Shown here piece after piece: positions 10,548-22,198 of a stretch of 64,000 nucleotides of DNA. A program made the position numbers and the translations under genes. Below the pieces are notes generated by a model. The model was not told where the DNA came from, did not search any database, and was given only the letters and a program-made list of their open reading frames with translations. Each line of letters begins with the position of its first letter. Positions within the stretch are counted from its first letter, which is position 1. Source of the stretch: Ischnura elegans (lineage: Eukaryota; Arthropoda; Insecta; Odonata; Coenagrionidae); the NCBI RefSeq assembly GCF_921293095.1, contig NC_060257.1, forward strand, positions 52,240,968-52,304,967, given 5' to 3'.

Positions 10548-11239
10548 CTAAATCCATTTAGTCACATTCATAATGGAAGAGAAGCGCGTCACCATAGTTC
10601 GCACACCTTCACAGCCACTCGAGAGGCGTCTTCATAGACCGCAGTCTCCTTTCCTGCGTGCGCAGGTCTAAAATTATTTCATTACTTCTCTAAAAGTTGG
10701 TAACATCTATTTGTTTAACGCCGACGAGGCGCCAAATAAGGGACAAGTCGTCTCACTACGCATCGTTTTTTACCTTCTACCATCTTCTGATTTATATTAT
10801 CAAAGATAAACGACCTCCTAGCAGCATGCGCGGGATGAATTTTGCTGTGTTAGAGGCGTGGGAGGGGGAGAAGCGAGCGTGGAGGGGAAGGGATCGGCCT
10901 GCGGCTCTGGTATCCGCGACGCTGCGTGGGCGTTGGAATATTTTCTTCGCGGACGCGGACTCAAAGTAGGCATTTTGTGGCTAAACGGTGGCAGATACGT
11001 CAAAATGCACGAAATTTTTGCCCTAAAAGGGCAGTAACTCGGCAAAATCTATAGGGAATGACCATAAAATATTATATTTTTCGAATTTCGACCCTCCCCC
11101 CCTAAATTGCATTTGAGCGAGGGTCAGGGGTTCACGTACAGGTCTCAAATTTTTCAGGCCTTATTTTTGATCGGTCCCACAACTTTTTTTCATTGGGCCA
11201 GATTGATTTGAAAAAAATCGATTTTTGCGATCCGCCCTA
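10548..11239 (-). repeat. Right terminal inverted repeat of the 3.0-kb element
   Basis: Reverse complement of 8229-8923 and nearly identical over the outer ~600 bp. At the inner edge, motifs such as GTGACTAAATGGA are shared but the sequence between them is diverged. Confidence 0.8.
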
Positions 11240-11247
11240 TTGGACAC

Positions 11248-13360
11248 CTCCCTAATCGATAAACAATAAATTCAACTTTCTCAAAACTAGTTACGTGTAC
11301 CACGCAACCACTATTTACATACAGCTGACCATGACCTCTCCATTGATTTCATTACGCACATTTGTAATACTTATTGTTTTTCCCCAATAATTTTCAATGG
11401 AATATTCCATCCTTGGATGAATCATTTCAACAAATTGCTCTGCACTAAAAAATGAAGTTTTCAATCAAGTGATTTTTAAAGAATGTCATGCTGATGATAA
11501 AGGAACAAAATAAATGCCTCCCCTGCTTCAAAAACCATTAATTGAAGAAGTTCTGCACAGTCATCATTTTGGGCTTTTTCACAGGCGACTCTACATATGC
11601 ATATGACCTTTACCATTGCTGATAAAAGTAGTACCAGTCTTCCAATATCAAAACACAACTTATTAAAGGATCAGGGGTGACCTGGGGTGATTCAGGGCCC
11701 TTGGCTGGGGCTCCCCTTACCAGTTGATTCGGGGGTCCTCCCCCACAAAAGTTTAGGAAATTTCATGCCCAGAAATGGATTTTGCGTCTATTCTGGATTT
11801 GAAAAAACAGATAAAAGCTAATAAAAAATACTATGGAAAATGAAAATTTCACTGCTTATAAAATTTGAAAATATATTATGCTACTAGTATCTATTTAGTG
11901 AATTGGTTCCTTGAAACCACATTGAAAACAAATTAGAATTAGAATTTTATAATAAAAAAAAACTTTGGTTCAAATGATCGAAGTATTTTTATTACACCTT
12001 TCAGATACGCTTCAGGGCAGGCGCGAGCATTGTGGGGCCCTAAGCATGTGGCCCATGACCATTGCCGACCTGGCAAGACCGTCCTTGTACAGGATACTAG
12101 TGGCTCGGAAGTTCTCAGAGGTTCTTCAAGACAAAGTAAGCAAGAGCAATCAAGCAGGAAAACAACTTGAACAGGTAGCATAGTCCTCCCACAATTGGCC
12201 AATTTCTATCACAAAATTTCGCACACTTAAAAAAGTGCATTAAGGTAAAACATTACTTAATTAGCACTAACCAAAAACCAACTAGAGGTTCCAGTAATTG
12301 AATGTTAATCTTCAGTAATATTTTCTTTTGTTGTACTTTCGATACAATTGAGATCTAATTGTTGCAGTTGATTTTTTATCACTAAAAAAGTCGCATAGTA
12401 AATTTTCAAAATACTAATCTACAAATGATGACTAACTAGGACTAGAGTAACTAGGAATGAGCTGGAAAATAGCTTATGTGCAAAATTTTGAAATTCATAC
12501 CTGTAACTGGTGAAATATTACTGAGTTATTGGTCAATTTTAAGGAAGTATGTAGATAATATCTAACACACAAGGAAAAGGGTAAATCCTGCTACTCTAAC
12601 CAAAAACAAAGTCTGTTATACTGCTAATGGCAAAGTTTTTTTACTACATCTTATTTAGAGATTATCACAATCAGGTACAATTCTTGGAAAAATCTTACAC
12701 ACTTCTTAATGCAGTATCAAATACCAAGGAGATGGTTTAAAAAATAATAAGAAATGAATTATCTCCCATATAAAATGCAAACAGGTAGAAAATACTGAAC
12801 TACTTATTGCTAAGTTTTCATGGCTTTCTGCCAAGATATTCTTACATGCTCTTACATTTTATGCAAATCTCTACATCAAATAATAGATTTTTTAAACGAT
12901 TTATCAGATCAAATACAAATTACAATTTGAGATATTAAGAATAGGTCAAACAATAAACTAAGAATTTTTATTGAATGACCTACCCTTCAAAACAAAATTG
13001 ATAAATACCTCTTCACTCAGACTAATATTAAATAAATCACAGAAAAGTACATGTGGAATCATCAAAGGATACACTAAGGCAAGTAATAATCATAGGAAGT
13101 AATTTAACAAAACATGGAATATAAAGTGTTTCACCACCCCTACAAAAATACACTATGCCTTTAGAAATGTCCAGACAAAGGGAATCACACTAACTAAGAT
13201 AAGGAACTTTGAATGCTCAAATAAAGTAAATTATTATTATCCGATACGATAAATAAGATAAAGTGATGAATTTTACTTCACTGTAGCCATCTGAATAACA
13301 TTTGGATTCCTATCTTGAAAAAATTGAATTATATCACATGCAAGCCATCAGAAAATAAGT
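11248..13360. other. Non-coding region downstream of PPID with a degenerate repeat
   Basis: 11665-12065 holds GC-rich pieces (CAGGGGTGACCTGGGG; GGGGCCCTAAGCATGTGG). Its centre (11745-11830) resembles the interior of the MITE at 44373-45293, suggesting an old hAT-type copy. The rest is AT-rich and includes the presumed PPID 3' UTR. A minus-strand AATAAA lies near 12967. No other gene was seen. Confidence 0.35.
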
Positions 13361-14476
13361 TCACTTGAACATTTTTTGGTACTGAAATTTCTCAAATTCT
13401 AGATAGCTCTGATGAGCCTTCTTCACAGTATTTACCTCTGTTATGATATCTTTGTCATTTGGTAGAATTTTTAATGCTGCCTTCAAGTCTTTAAGAGCTA
13501 ATTCATACTCATTCAACCTGAAAAGGGCTTGACCTCTTCTGTACAGAGCTTTGGCACTCTTGCAATCTCGAGCAAGTACTTTATCACACAGTTCAACCAC
13601 CTCCTTGTTTTGATTCAGTCTCAGTTTCACAGCTGACAGATTTAACATGCAAGTGTCAAACATTTCATCTGCCCTTTTCAAATTGGATTTCGATAGATTC
13701 AAGGAATAAAAGGAATTCAGATACCTTAATGCTTTCTTATACTTCCTTCCAGCATCTACGTAATTTTTATCTGTAAAATAATGATTCCCAGAGCTCTTTA
13801 TTTTGTCGATGATATCAAAAACCAATTCAGTATCCATATCACAAATGTTAGTATCCAAATCCTCGGGCCAGGGTGGGAAACAGTCTTGGGTAATATCGCA
13901 TTCACCAACACCCAAGTCACACTTTGGGTCAAGCTCCCCACAGTCATAAATCATACATTTCACAATCGGGAAATCATTATCAGTCTCTAAATTACCAATT
14001 TCTCGTACAATACCCATTCCCTTCCTCACCTGACCAAAAACAACATTGCGCCCATCTAAATGAGGACAAGGGCCTATAGTAATGAAAAATTGGGAACTGT
14101 TTGAATCAGGGCCGGCATTTGCCATGCTAAGCATACCTCCAGTAGTGTGCCTCAAATCAAAATTTTCATCCTCAAACATTGTCCCATAAATGCTTTCTCC
14201 TCCTGTACCATCAAAATTGATAATATCACCACCTTGAATGATAAACTGAGTGATGGCTTTGTGAAAAACTGATCCCTTGTAATGCAAAGGGCGACCCATG
14301 ATTCCAATACCTTTTTCGCCAGTGCAGAGGCAACGGAAATTTTCAACAGTCTTTGGCAACACATTCTTAAACAATTCTAGCACAATTCTTCCAGCTTTTT
14401 CATCTCCGATCATAATGTCTAAATAAACCAAAGGATTTAAATCCCTGGTCCCACTCATATTAACAGCCATTTTCAT
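13361..14476 (-). CDS. PPID: Peptidyl-prolyl isomerase D (cyclophilin 40)
   Basis: 371 codons, the usual length for cyclophilin 40, in one uninterrupted exon. Residues ~16-182 form a cyclophilin domain ([36 protein letters not shown]). Residues ~220-360 form the TPR region with the Hsp90-binding clamp residues visible (K/N in KSSGN, N in LNLSAVK, K/R in KALYRRGQ). In the family it is a cytosolic Hsp90 co-chaperone acting with client receptors and kinases. The position equivalent to Trp121 of cyclophilin A is His139, as in other Cyp40s. Unusually, the catalytic Arg55 equivalent is Lys73 and the His126 equivalent is Asn144, so isomerase activity may be weak. Met1, Met3 and Met7 are all possible starts. 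PITRM1 lies 740 bp upstream on the same strand. Confidence 0.93.
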   Translation of the reverse strand: MKMAVNMSGTRDLNPLVYLDIMIGDEKAGRIVLELFKNVLPKTVENFRCLCTGEKGIGIMGRPLHYKGSVFHKAITQFIIQGGDIINFDGTGGESIYGTMFEDENFDLRHTTGGMLSMANAGPDSNSSQFFITIGPCPHLDGRNVVFGQVRKGMGIVREIGNLETDNDFPIVKCMIYDCGELDPKCDLGVGECDITQDCFPPWPEDLDTNICDMDTELVFDIIDKIKSSGNHYFTDKNYVDAGRKYKKALRYLNSFYSLNLSKSNLKRADEMFDTCMLNLSAVKLRLNQNKEVVELCDKVLARDCKSAKALYRRGQALFRLNEYELALKDLKAALKILPNDKDIITEVNTVKKAHQSYLEFEKFQYQKMFK

Positions 14477-15216
14477 ATAGTAAAAATCTTATGGATTTAA
14501 AAATTCAAAAGAACTTGCTTCATAAACTTCAGTCATTCAAGAAGTACATACTGAAAACAGCTTCTGAAGCACAGAGTCACTCAAGTCCTCTTCTAATCAA
14601 TACGATCCTTTGCATGGCAATTCCTCCAGCTTTCTCTTTGCGTATTTCCCTCCAGTGGCTCAAGAACGATTACTCCTAAATTCCAGTATCAGCAGATCAT
14701 CTATTTACTTGACTTTATTGGCGAGATGATATATACCGGCCAGCTACGGAGGAAAAAAAACCTTCTCACTTTCTCTTTTCAACAAGTACCCATAACACAA
14801 AAGACATTGAGAACAAATAACTCCTACATAATACTCCAACTAAAATAGCCAGCTTCAATCTTAAAACTATGAGCTAAATGTAATAAGATCAGAATCTTAT
14901 CTTTCAAATATATATAATTTTAACAAAGAGAAATTCCACTTCAGAGTCATAACTATTTTCTCAATATTAATAGGACAAATAAAATCAAGAAGTAGTTGTT
15001 TGAAATATATATTTTTTATAGATTTCTGTACAGAATTATCAAAAAAATATAAAAAGAACACCAAACTCAAACTTTAGCACACTAGAATCACTGAGTCTCT
15101 TTCAATGCAACTGAAATAACAATGAGCAATGACACTTGGTAATGCATTAAAAGTCAAATTAAGTAAGTACAATAAATATTTCTGACTGGCATTAACATTT
15201 ATTTTCACTTTCCAGT
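14477..15216. other. Spacer between PITRM1 and PPID
   Basis: This 740-bp AT-rich gap must hold the PITRM1 3' UTR and the PPID promoter and 5' UTR. A minus-strand AATAAA at about 15198-15203 directly follows the PITRM1 stop and is a plausible poly(A) signal. No repeat or ORF was recognised. Confidence 0.5.
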
Positions 15217-18200
15217 TCAGTCTTCAGGCATAACAACTTTCCACTTTGAGTCCTTCTCCAGTACTTCATTCTGAGGCCCTAACAGAGAACAAGATACTGG
15301 GAGTTTGCTATCTAATGAAAGATACGTGCCTGCTACACGGACTAAATCATCACAGGTTACGGCCATTAATGCTTCCCTGTGCCATTTCAACAGATTGTCA
15401 TCCACACCCCTTAGAAAACGGTCCAGACCCCTACTACCAGGGGGAACAGGAGCATCAACCCTTTGGAAGATCCCTATTTTTGCTTCTTCCAGATAAGTCT
15501 CAGTAATGGATTTGGGAGATGATTTTACAGCCCACTTTTCTGAGTCATGGAACACGTCTAAAGTTTTAACAGAGTGAGGATCCCTATATGAAAAGAAAAT
15601 GAACACACCGTCAGCTGATACATCAGCGCCTGAACCATACGCCCCACCCTCCTCCCGAATGTGAGGATGCAGGTAACGAGCTGACAGAAGTTTGGCCAAA
15701 ACTTTCAAGGGAGCATGATCTGGATGCGTGTATGCCACACCTGTTGCAATGGCTTTTGCTGCAAAATTAACTGGCAATGGCAACACATAATGTGTGTTTG
15801 GGGAAACACCAAGGTCTGGACAAAGCTCGTTCTCCAAGGAATTCACTCTAGTCGCACTAGGTCCGACTGAAATGTTTTTCAAGAATGAGGAAACCTCACT
15901 CAAAATGTTGGGTTCCGATTCTGGAGAGGAATTGATGGAAAAACGTAATCTGCTTCCACAATTTGATCCCATGAGATAATTTCCGACCTGCTTTAACTTC
16001 CCTAAGATTTCCGCTGAGCCACTTTCAGACTGGGATGCTTGCAACGCAGCCTTTCGAACAGTTTCCAAATATTTTGTTCCCAAAACCAAATTTTCCCTTT
16101 TCCGGGCAGCAGGGCTCACCCGAGATGATGCTGCAGACATGGCATATGCATGTCCAGAATAGGGAACACCATTGGCCAACGCAGCAGCCGTCTCCCGTAA
16201 TAGAACAGCCAGCCGATTAGAATCCATCCAGGAGCCACCAGCTCCCGCCTGCCACAGCTCAGAGCACAGCTTCAAAGCCTTGGGGGCATTCCTCTCAAGA
16301 CACATTGTTGACATCAGAAGGGATGATCGAAGTGAGGCTGGAGAGCATGCTGGAGCTGGTGCTCCTACCACGTTGACTCCGAAAGAAATGCCACCTGTTG
16401 CGAGGCTAACTGCTCGATCAAAGTCACGTGCATCTCGTTCCGAGGTCCCCATTTTTGAAGCTACTAAACAGAAAAGTGGGAGGTAAGGCTGGAGATCTTC
16501 TGGAAGGCCAGCAACATCAACAGCAGATCTTATGTATGCAACACCATTGGTTGGCTGAGCAGATACCTGTATTGGTACTGCAGAATCCTTGAGTAAAACT
16601 GCCCCATCAGGCTCTGGTAAAGGACTGAGGTCAGAGGCACAAAGTCTGGGTAGACAGGAAAGATCCTCATCTGCCTTCTGCTCTTTCGCTAATTTCATAC
16701 CAAATTGATAAATGTGTTCCTTGTCATCAGAGGAGAGCTTGCTTACCTTGGAATTGAGTAATTTTTCTTCTTCCTTCAGTTGTGATTCCTCAAAACCTTC
16801 CTTGGGAGACATAGTGAGTACTAACTGGTGTGGGTTCCCCTCACCAAGGTATTTTTCTGTCACCTTCTTCAATAAATCAGGGTCATCCCTCAATCTTTTC
16901 TTCAAAGATTCAACCCGATCTCCAACCCTCAAGAAACTGACTACATCCCCATCATGATTCCACAGGGGCGTAATTTCCGAAAGAAGAGACAGACCTAGAC
17001 TAGAGCCCATACAGTGTGATTCATCACGAGCTGCCAGTTCAACACGGTGTAAAACTGCCTCGATTCTTTCACTCTCCAGTCCCTCACCCTTGGTAACAGC
17101 TGCATTAACCGCATCCTTTATCGACTGAAGAGCCTTCTCAACATCTGAGTTCTTAAGACCTTGCAGGCCAACAGCAAATATAGTATCTCTGGTACTTGAA
17201 TCATATCCAGTGGAGGAGGCATAACCTGATCCTAAACCAGGTTCAATGAGGCGTGAATAGAACGGTGCTTCTGGACCTCGGATCAAGAGGTCTGAGAGAA
17301 TATCCAAAAGGAATGTTTCATCTAAATCGTGAATGTCACAGCACGCAGTTGCCACAGCCACTGTGGTCTGGTTTTCAGGGTTCGGAGCCATTGCATCACG
17401 ACCACAATCCACATGCTCCTGTCGTGGTTTAGTCCAACGAGGTTCCCGATGTATCTCCGTGACAGCAGGAAGCTCCTTCTGAGAAGCCTCAACGTAATTC
17501 TCAGTCACATACTCAAGAACTTTTGGCAAATTCAGTTCCCCATATGAAAAGAATCGAGCATTTCCGGGGTGATAATAATGGGCATGGAAGGATCGCAAAT
17601 CTTCCCAAGAGAGAGATGGGATTTCTAGTGGCTCTCCACCAGAAACTTTACCATATGCCCCCTTCGGAAGAAGGGAACATAGCAGCCGTTGTCCAAAGAT
17701 GCTTTGCGGATCAGAGAACGCTCCTTTCATCTCATTGAAAACCACACCCTTAAAAACAATGGGAGATGAACTATCAAAGGGGTCAGAATGCTCCAACCGC
17801 CAACCTTCTTGCCGAAAATCTGTTTCTCTTAAACGAGGTCGAAAGACTGCATCCAGATAAATGGACATCAAGTTACTAAAATCAGCTGGATCACGAGTAG
17901 CAAAGGGGTACATGGTGTAATCTGGGCCAGTCATGGCATTCATGAATGTAGCTAGTGTTCTTCCTCCCAGCATTTTAAAAAATGGATCTCTCACAGGAAA
18001 CAACTGACTTCCACACAGAACAGTATGCTCAAGAATGTGAGGGAGACCTGATGAGTCTGGTGGAGGAGTACGAAATCCGACAGAGAATGCTTGGTTTTTG
18101 TCAGGACGTGACAGGTGAAGGAAACGAGCACCAGTTTGGGGATGCTTCAACCGTAGAGCAATCAAATGAAAATCCTTTACAGGAGAAACTTCTTCAACTT

Positions 18201-18441
18201 GCCAGCCCTCGATGTTAGCCCCTTCTTTAACCTGGTGGACATCCCAAGAGAGCCGTCCATCAATCTTACTTGCAACCAAGTTGCTGGAAAGTCTATGTAA
18301 CTTTGTTGATGTGTGCTTCATTTTAGTAGAGAATGCAAATTTATGATTTCTCATAGACATGGCTGCTGCTATGGTGGCAGTATTCACTCCTTTGCGGCTC
18401 AGAAGGTGGGTATTGCGATTTACCAAATCCAGGAGATTCAT
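15217..18441 (-). CDS. PITRM1: Presequence protease, mitochondrial (pitrilysin metallopeptidase 1)
   Basis: 1,074 codons against about 1,037 in the human protein. M16C family zinc peptidase that degrades cleaved targeting peptides, amyloid-beta and other short unstructured peptides in the mitochondrial matrix. The inverted zinc motif HILEH is at residues 135-139 and the third ligand is Glu237 in FNEMKGAF. Other family signatures are FMNAMTGPDYTMYPF, YHPGNARFFSYG, AQPTNG, ANGVPYSGH and the C-terminal REEGGAYGSGA...SYRDP. The first ~55 residues are rich in Arg, Lys, Ser and Thr with few acids, fitting a mitochondrial presequence. The whole coding region is one exon. A strong 3' splice site (TTTTCAG, ending at 18454) lies 12 nt upstream of the ATG, so a spliced 5' non-coding exon is expected. 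Confidence 0.96.
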   Translation of the reverse strand: MNLLDLVNRNTHLLSRKGVNTATIAAAMSMRNHKFAFSTKMKHTSTKLHRLSSNLVASKIDGRLSWDVHQVKEGANIEGWQVEEVSPVKDFHLIALRLKHPQTGARFLHLSRPDKNQAFSVGFRTPPPDSSGLPHILEHTVLCGSQLFPVRDPFFKMLGGRTLATFMNAMTGPDYTMYPFATRDPADFSNLMSIYLDAVFRPRLRETDFRQEGWRLEHSDPFDSSSPIVFKGVVFNEMKGAFSDPQSIFGQRLLCSLLPKGAYGKVSGGEPLEIPSLSWEDLRSFHAHYYHPGNARFFSYGELNLPKVLEYVTENYVEASQKELPAVTEIHREPRWTKPRQEHVDCGRDAMAPNPENQTTVAVATACCDIHDLDETFLLDILSDLLIRGPEAPFYSRLIEPGLGSGYASSTGYDSSTRDTIFAVGLQGLKNSDVEKALQSIKDAVNAAVTKGEGLESERIEAVLHRVELAARDESHCMGSSLGLSLLSEITPLWNHDGDVVSFLRVGDRVESLKKRLRDDPDLLKKVTEKYLGEGNPHQLVLTMSPKEGFEESQLKEEEKLLNSKVSKLSSDDKEHIYQFGMKLAKEQKADEDLSCLPRLCASDLSPLPEPDGAVLLKDSAVPIQVSAQPTNGVAYIRSAVDVAGLPEDLQPYLPLFCLVASKMGTSERDARDFDRAVSLATGGISFGVNVVGAPAPACSPASLRSSLLMSTMCLERNAPKALKLCSELWQAGAGGSWMDSNRLAVLLRETAAALANGVPYSGHAYAMSAASSRVSPAARKRENLVLGTKYLETVRKAALQASQSESGSAEILGKLKQVGNYLMGSNCGSRLRFSINSSPESEPNILSEVSSFLKNISVGPSATRVNSLENELCPDLGVSPNTHYVLPLPVNFAAKAIATGVAYTHPDHAPLKVLAKLLSARYLHPHIREEGGAYGSGADVSADGVFIFFSYRDPHSVKTLDVFHDSEKWAVKSSPKSITETYLEEAKIGIFQRVDAPVPPGSRGLDRFLRGVDDNLLKWHREALMAVTCDDLVRVAGTYLSLDSKLPVSCSLLGPQNEVLEKDSKWKVVMPED

Positions 18442-18480
18442 TTTATGTGGAGGCTGAAAATGACAAGTAATACTTGTATT
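18442..18480 (-). other. 3' splice site just upstream of the PITRM1 start
   Basis: On the minus strand, TATTACTTGTCATTTTCAG precedes CCTCCACATAAA-ATG. The pyrimidine-rich tract and AG give a good acceptor, with the exon starting at 18453. It implies a 5'-UTR intron and an upstream leader exon, possibly beyond the transposon at 18747-23100. Confidence 0.55.
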
Positions 18481-18956
18481 GCAATTCCTCCATAAAACTA
18501 ATCAACCCGTAACTAGCTATTTGTGTGGGATGAAAGTAAGTAATTGATTTTCCATTCATTTTAAAAGAGAAATACACCTAAATACTGAATATTAAAACAA
18601 CTGCCAGTTTCCTACATGTTGTCATTAACATTTCTGCACAAGTGAAGTTTAACAGTAATAACAAAAGCAATCCTCATCTAAATGAGGCAATATTATGACT
18701 CAGTAAATACTAAACGTACAAATAATTCGAACACAAGGCCGTCACAGGGTCATTCCATGTCAGTTCACCCAGGCATGGCACCCACCGACTCGGATTTTAA
18801 TGAAATTTTTGTCACTAGCTACTATCACCTATCTAATGACCCATGTAAAATATTTCCTCTCTCTCTCTCATAGTTTGCAAGATATGAGGAGTCAAAGTTT
18901 GAGATGTTTGCTCAGAAGTGGCGCTAGTGGGAGTCAAATTCCAGAGTGCAGGGCAC

Positions 18957-19445
18957 AGGGTAAAAAAATCCAAATGGCTCAGAAATGTGAAATGATGCTT
19001 TTTTCCTGGAATTTACCCATTTTTCAAGTGTTTAGTTTATGGAAATATTGGTATCAAAATACATTAGGCTCTTACTGTGCATTAGAGGATAAATGGAAAT
19101 ACTAATTTATATAAAATTATTTAAATAATACACTTCAATGTGTTTAAGGCATCTCCCGAACATCTCTGGAGGCTCTCTCGGGCAAACTAAACGCTTTACA
19201 GTACCACCAATTCCATCACATGGGGATTTTCGATATGGGTGCATAAATTTCACTTTCACATCATGTTCTTCCTCGTGTTTAGAAATCACTAATCCAAAAA
19301 ACCAGTGGTCATCATAAGCACATGCAATGTACGAGTTTGTTAAGATCTGTGAAAAAGTGATTAAATGAGTCCCGCTGAACTGGAGTTGTACAAAGTTAGC
19401 CTCACTTTCACAGAAGAAGTACGGTCTTCCAAACCCTTAGTGATG
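18957..19445 (-). pseudogene. Inverted fragment of the transposase 3' region
   Basis: The minus strand encodes an SPCDGIGGTVKRL segment matching the end of the plus-strand copy. A C-terminal domain missing from that copy (YDDHWFFGLV...EEEHDVKVKFMHP) lies just upstream of it. In intact relatives that domain follows the CDGIGG motif, so the order here is scrambled by deletion or inversion. Confidence 0.6.
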
Positions 19446-19954
19446 GAAGAGCTGGCAGAGCAAATGGTATTACTTATAGATATGCAGCAGGTTGTCACCA
19501 ATATCCACATTCCTTGATGGCAACTGGAGTATTAAATTTCTATTTCACTGGGAGAGATAATGCTGACATTATGCGCCATATTGTTTTCTCCCCTGCCTCA
19601 CATATGATTGTATTACATGACAAACTTGAGAAGGTAATACAATCCCACCTATTCAGCCTCCTTTTTCCGTGTTATTCCATCTCCCCAAGGAACAAGAGAA
19701 TTAAGTGCAACCTCTAGGAAGAATAAAGTGTTACAATGTATCACAGTGAGGGCATGATAAATCAAAATAGATTCTAGGGTACCACTTTTAGTCTTCTGCC
19801 AAGTCTTCTTGTGTAAAGATGCTCCATGGGTGTCCAAGTTTATTCTGTGTGTACGATCAGTGTATTTTTACCTGTACATTAATTGTGTGTGCTATGAGTT
19901 AGGCGAAGCTGCTCATTGTGAACTTCGACATTAAAAAAGGTTAGTGTCTCCACT

Positions 19955-22198
19955 ATGCTTCAAAATGAGCAAATTGTTGAACTGTGCAGCATTGGAAAAG
20001 TAACTGCATCTGATTGCCTCAAAAAAAGCTACACACCAGTGGTGCAACTGAACAAAATTGAGATCATGAGTATGCTTGAAAAACAGCTGTTATCTCTCAG
20101 AAGTGGTGTACCTGGGGAAGTCCTATCCAATGTCTGCGAACATCACAGAATATACTATTTGAAAAAGTATGAAACCTACCAAATATATTGTCTTCATCCT
20201 TTTAAGAGCCACAAGAAGAAAATATCAAAATCACTGAGAAATGTAAGTCTTGAATTTGCAGAAAAGGCCTGTAAATTCCCAACTCTTCGGAAATTAGTGC
20301 CAGGAATGAAAGTATGCCAGCTATGTGGGGAGGAAGTACAGAAACACTCCAGGTTTGGAAATGAGCTTTCTGATGTTGAAGCAGTAGATAGTGACAGCAA
20401 TGATAGTATTTTGAATTTTGAAACAACAGTATCCCAAGAAAAATCAACTGAGCTACTTAACAGAACGCTGCAAGATATAGAGGATACACCTTTAAAATTT
20501 CATGGCATATCATCTCACAGAAGGTCAACGTACGCTAAAAGGAAAGTAGAGTCAGCATGCAGTAATTTTAAAAGGAAAGTTAAAAGAGTTCTTGATAAAG
20601 AATTATCTCCAGAAAAGGATGACTCAAAACTGCCAAAAGAACTTCTTCAGAAAGTTCATGATATAGATGTGCTCATAGACTTAACCCATCAACGCCCACG
20701 GGTGCCATAGGGCACCCAGTGCAGTGCTGAGCCAATGCTCCGGCAATGTATTTAATATGTGAATTTTAGCATACACGTCGGTGCACATACTTAGTAGAAG
20801 GTTTCCTCCATTATTCAGTCAGTTTGAATTGTGTTCTTTGTGTGAAGTTCATATGTATCATATTTTTTTTAAGTGAAATATGTGTGAATTTAAAAAAAAC
20901 TTTGGACGCTGATGGGTTAATCAAACAAAAAGTTGACACATCAAGGAAAGGTACATCTGTTATCATTGGTACCAACTTTATGGAGCAGGAAGAAAGTAAT
21001 GGAAGAGTTTCATGTGAGTGAGCACACTGCCCGCCAAGCAAGAGAACTTTTCAGAGACAATGGAAAATTAGCTGCACCTGAATTGAGAAAAGGAAAGGCA
21101 AAAATAAAACATTACAATTAGTTAGGACTTTCTATGAAAGTGATGAGTACTCCAGAATGATGCCTGGAAAGAAAGATTCCATAAGTATCTCCAAAAATGT
21201 ACATGTTCAGAAGAGATTATTACTTGCTAACTTGAAGGAATTGTATTCCACTTTTAAATTTGACTTCCCCAGAATTAAAATTAGCTTTTCTAAATTCTGC
21301 AACCTAGGTCCAAAATGGTTTGTGGTAGCAGGATGTCCTGGAACGCATTCAGTGTGTTTTTGCACAATTCATTAAAATGTCAACCTACAGCTTAGTGCCT
21401 GTAATATAGAGGAAACAAGCCAGGACCTAATTGGTTATTTCGTGTGCTCTAGAAATAATAGGGACTTCACGTGAAAAATTGAAAAGCTTACTGCTGAAAA
21501 AGTTTGAAGAATGTGACCCTGAAGATGAAGTTTCATACAGTCAGTGGGTTTCCAGTGACAGATATCAACTGGTGAACTTCACGGTGACATTTGATGAGTA
21601 CCTATCAACTTAAATTGAAAGAGTGGAAAAACTGGTGCCCCATTCATTTATTACGAAGGTACAGGCAAACTACCTAAAGAAAATGAAAGAAAATCTTGGA
21701 CCCCATGAAGCAGGTGTTCTCTTTGACTTCAGTGAGAACTACTCATATGTTATCCAGGATGAGGCACAAGGGAATCACTGGACAAGTGATAGTTGTACGG
21801 TACACCCTGTTGTGATTTATACTCTAGATCACCTGACTAAACAGCTTATTATTTCCAGTTTATGCATCTTGTCAGATGATTTGGAGTATGATGTAGCTTT
21901 TGTTTATGAAACCCAAAGAATAACATTTTGCTTTGTTAAGGAAAATTTTACTTTAGTCAAAAAATTGAGTTACTTTAGTGATGGTTGTGCAGGACGGTAC
22001 AAGAACTGCAAAATATTTCTCAATCTTTGCAAGCATTACCAGGATTTCTCCTTAATGGCATCATGGACATTCTTTGCTACAAGCCATGGAATATCCCCAT
22101 GTGATGGAATTGGTGGTATTGTAAAGCATTTAGTTGCCCGAGAGAGCCTCCAGAGATGTCCAGGAGATGCCTTAAACACATCGAAGTGTATTATTTAA
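19955..22198 (+). pseudogene. Transposase-like gene, broken
   Basis: Pieces occur in order on the plus strand. The N-terminal part (19955-20710, 251 codons) has a Cys/His cluster (CLHPFKSHKKK, PGMKVCQLCGEEV) that may bind zinc. Next come a helix-turn-helix-like stretch (SRKKVMEEFHVSEHTARQAR, ~20985-21050), MPGKKDSISISKNVH (21157-21375) and 21431-21613. The catalytic-looking C-terminal part (21623-22198) contains LFDFSENYSYV, YFSDGCAGRYKN and ATSHGISPCDGIGG. Stops and frameshifts separate the pieces. I recognise the motif set from multi-copy ORFs in many metazoan genomes but do not know an established superfamily name. The conserved Asp residues suggest an RNase-H-like nuclease, which is inference. 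Confidence 0.65.

Larger units (their letters stand above)
8229..11239. mobile_element. 3.0-kb DNA transposon with ~690-bp terminal inverted repeats
   Basis: The ends read TAGGGCGGATCGC... and the exact reverse complement. Inverted arms extend to about 8923 and from about 10548; they are nearly identical outside and diverge inward. A perfect 8-bp duplication TTGGACAC flanks the element (8221-8228 and 11240-11247). An 8-bp duplication fits hAT, P or Mutator-like elements. TAGGG fits the hAT terminus consensus, whereas arms this long are more typical of Mutator-like or foldback elements. No transposase is intact, so it is non-autonomous or decayed. Confidence 0.8.

Noticed and set aside
13361-14476. 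PPID as a processed pseudogene
   Set aside because: The ORF is full length with conserved TPR clamp residues, no stop or frameshift, and no adjacent poly(A) tract or duplication was found.
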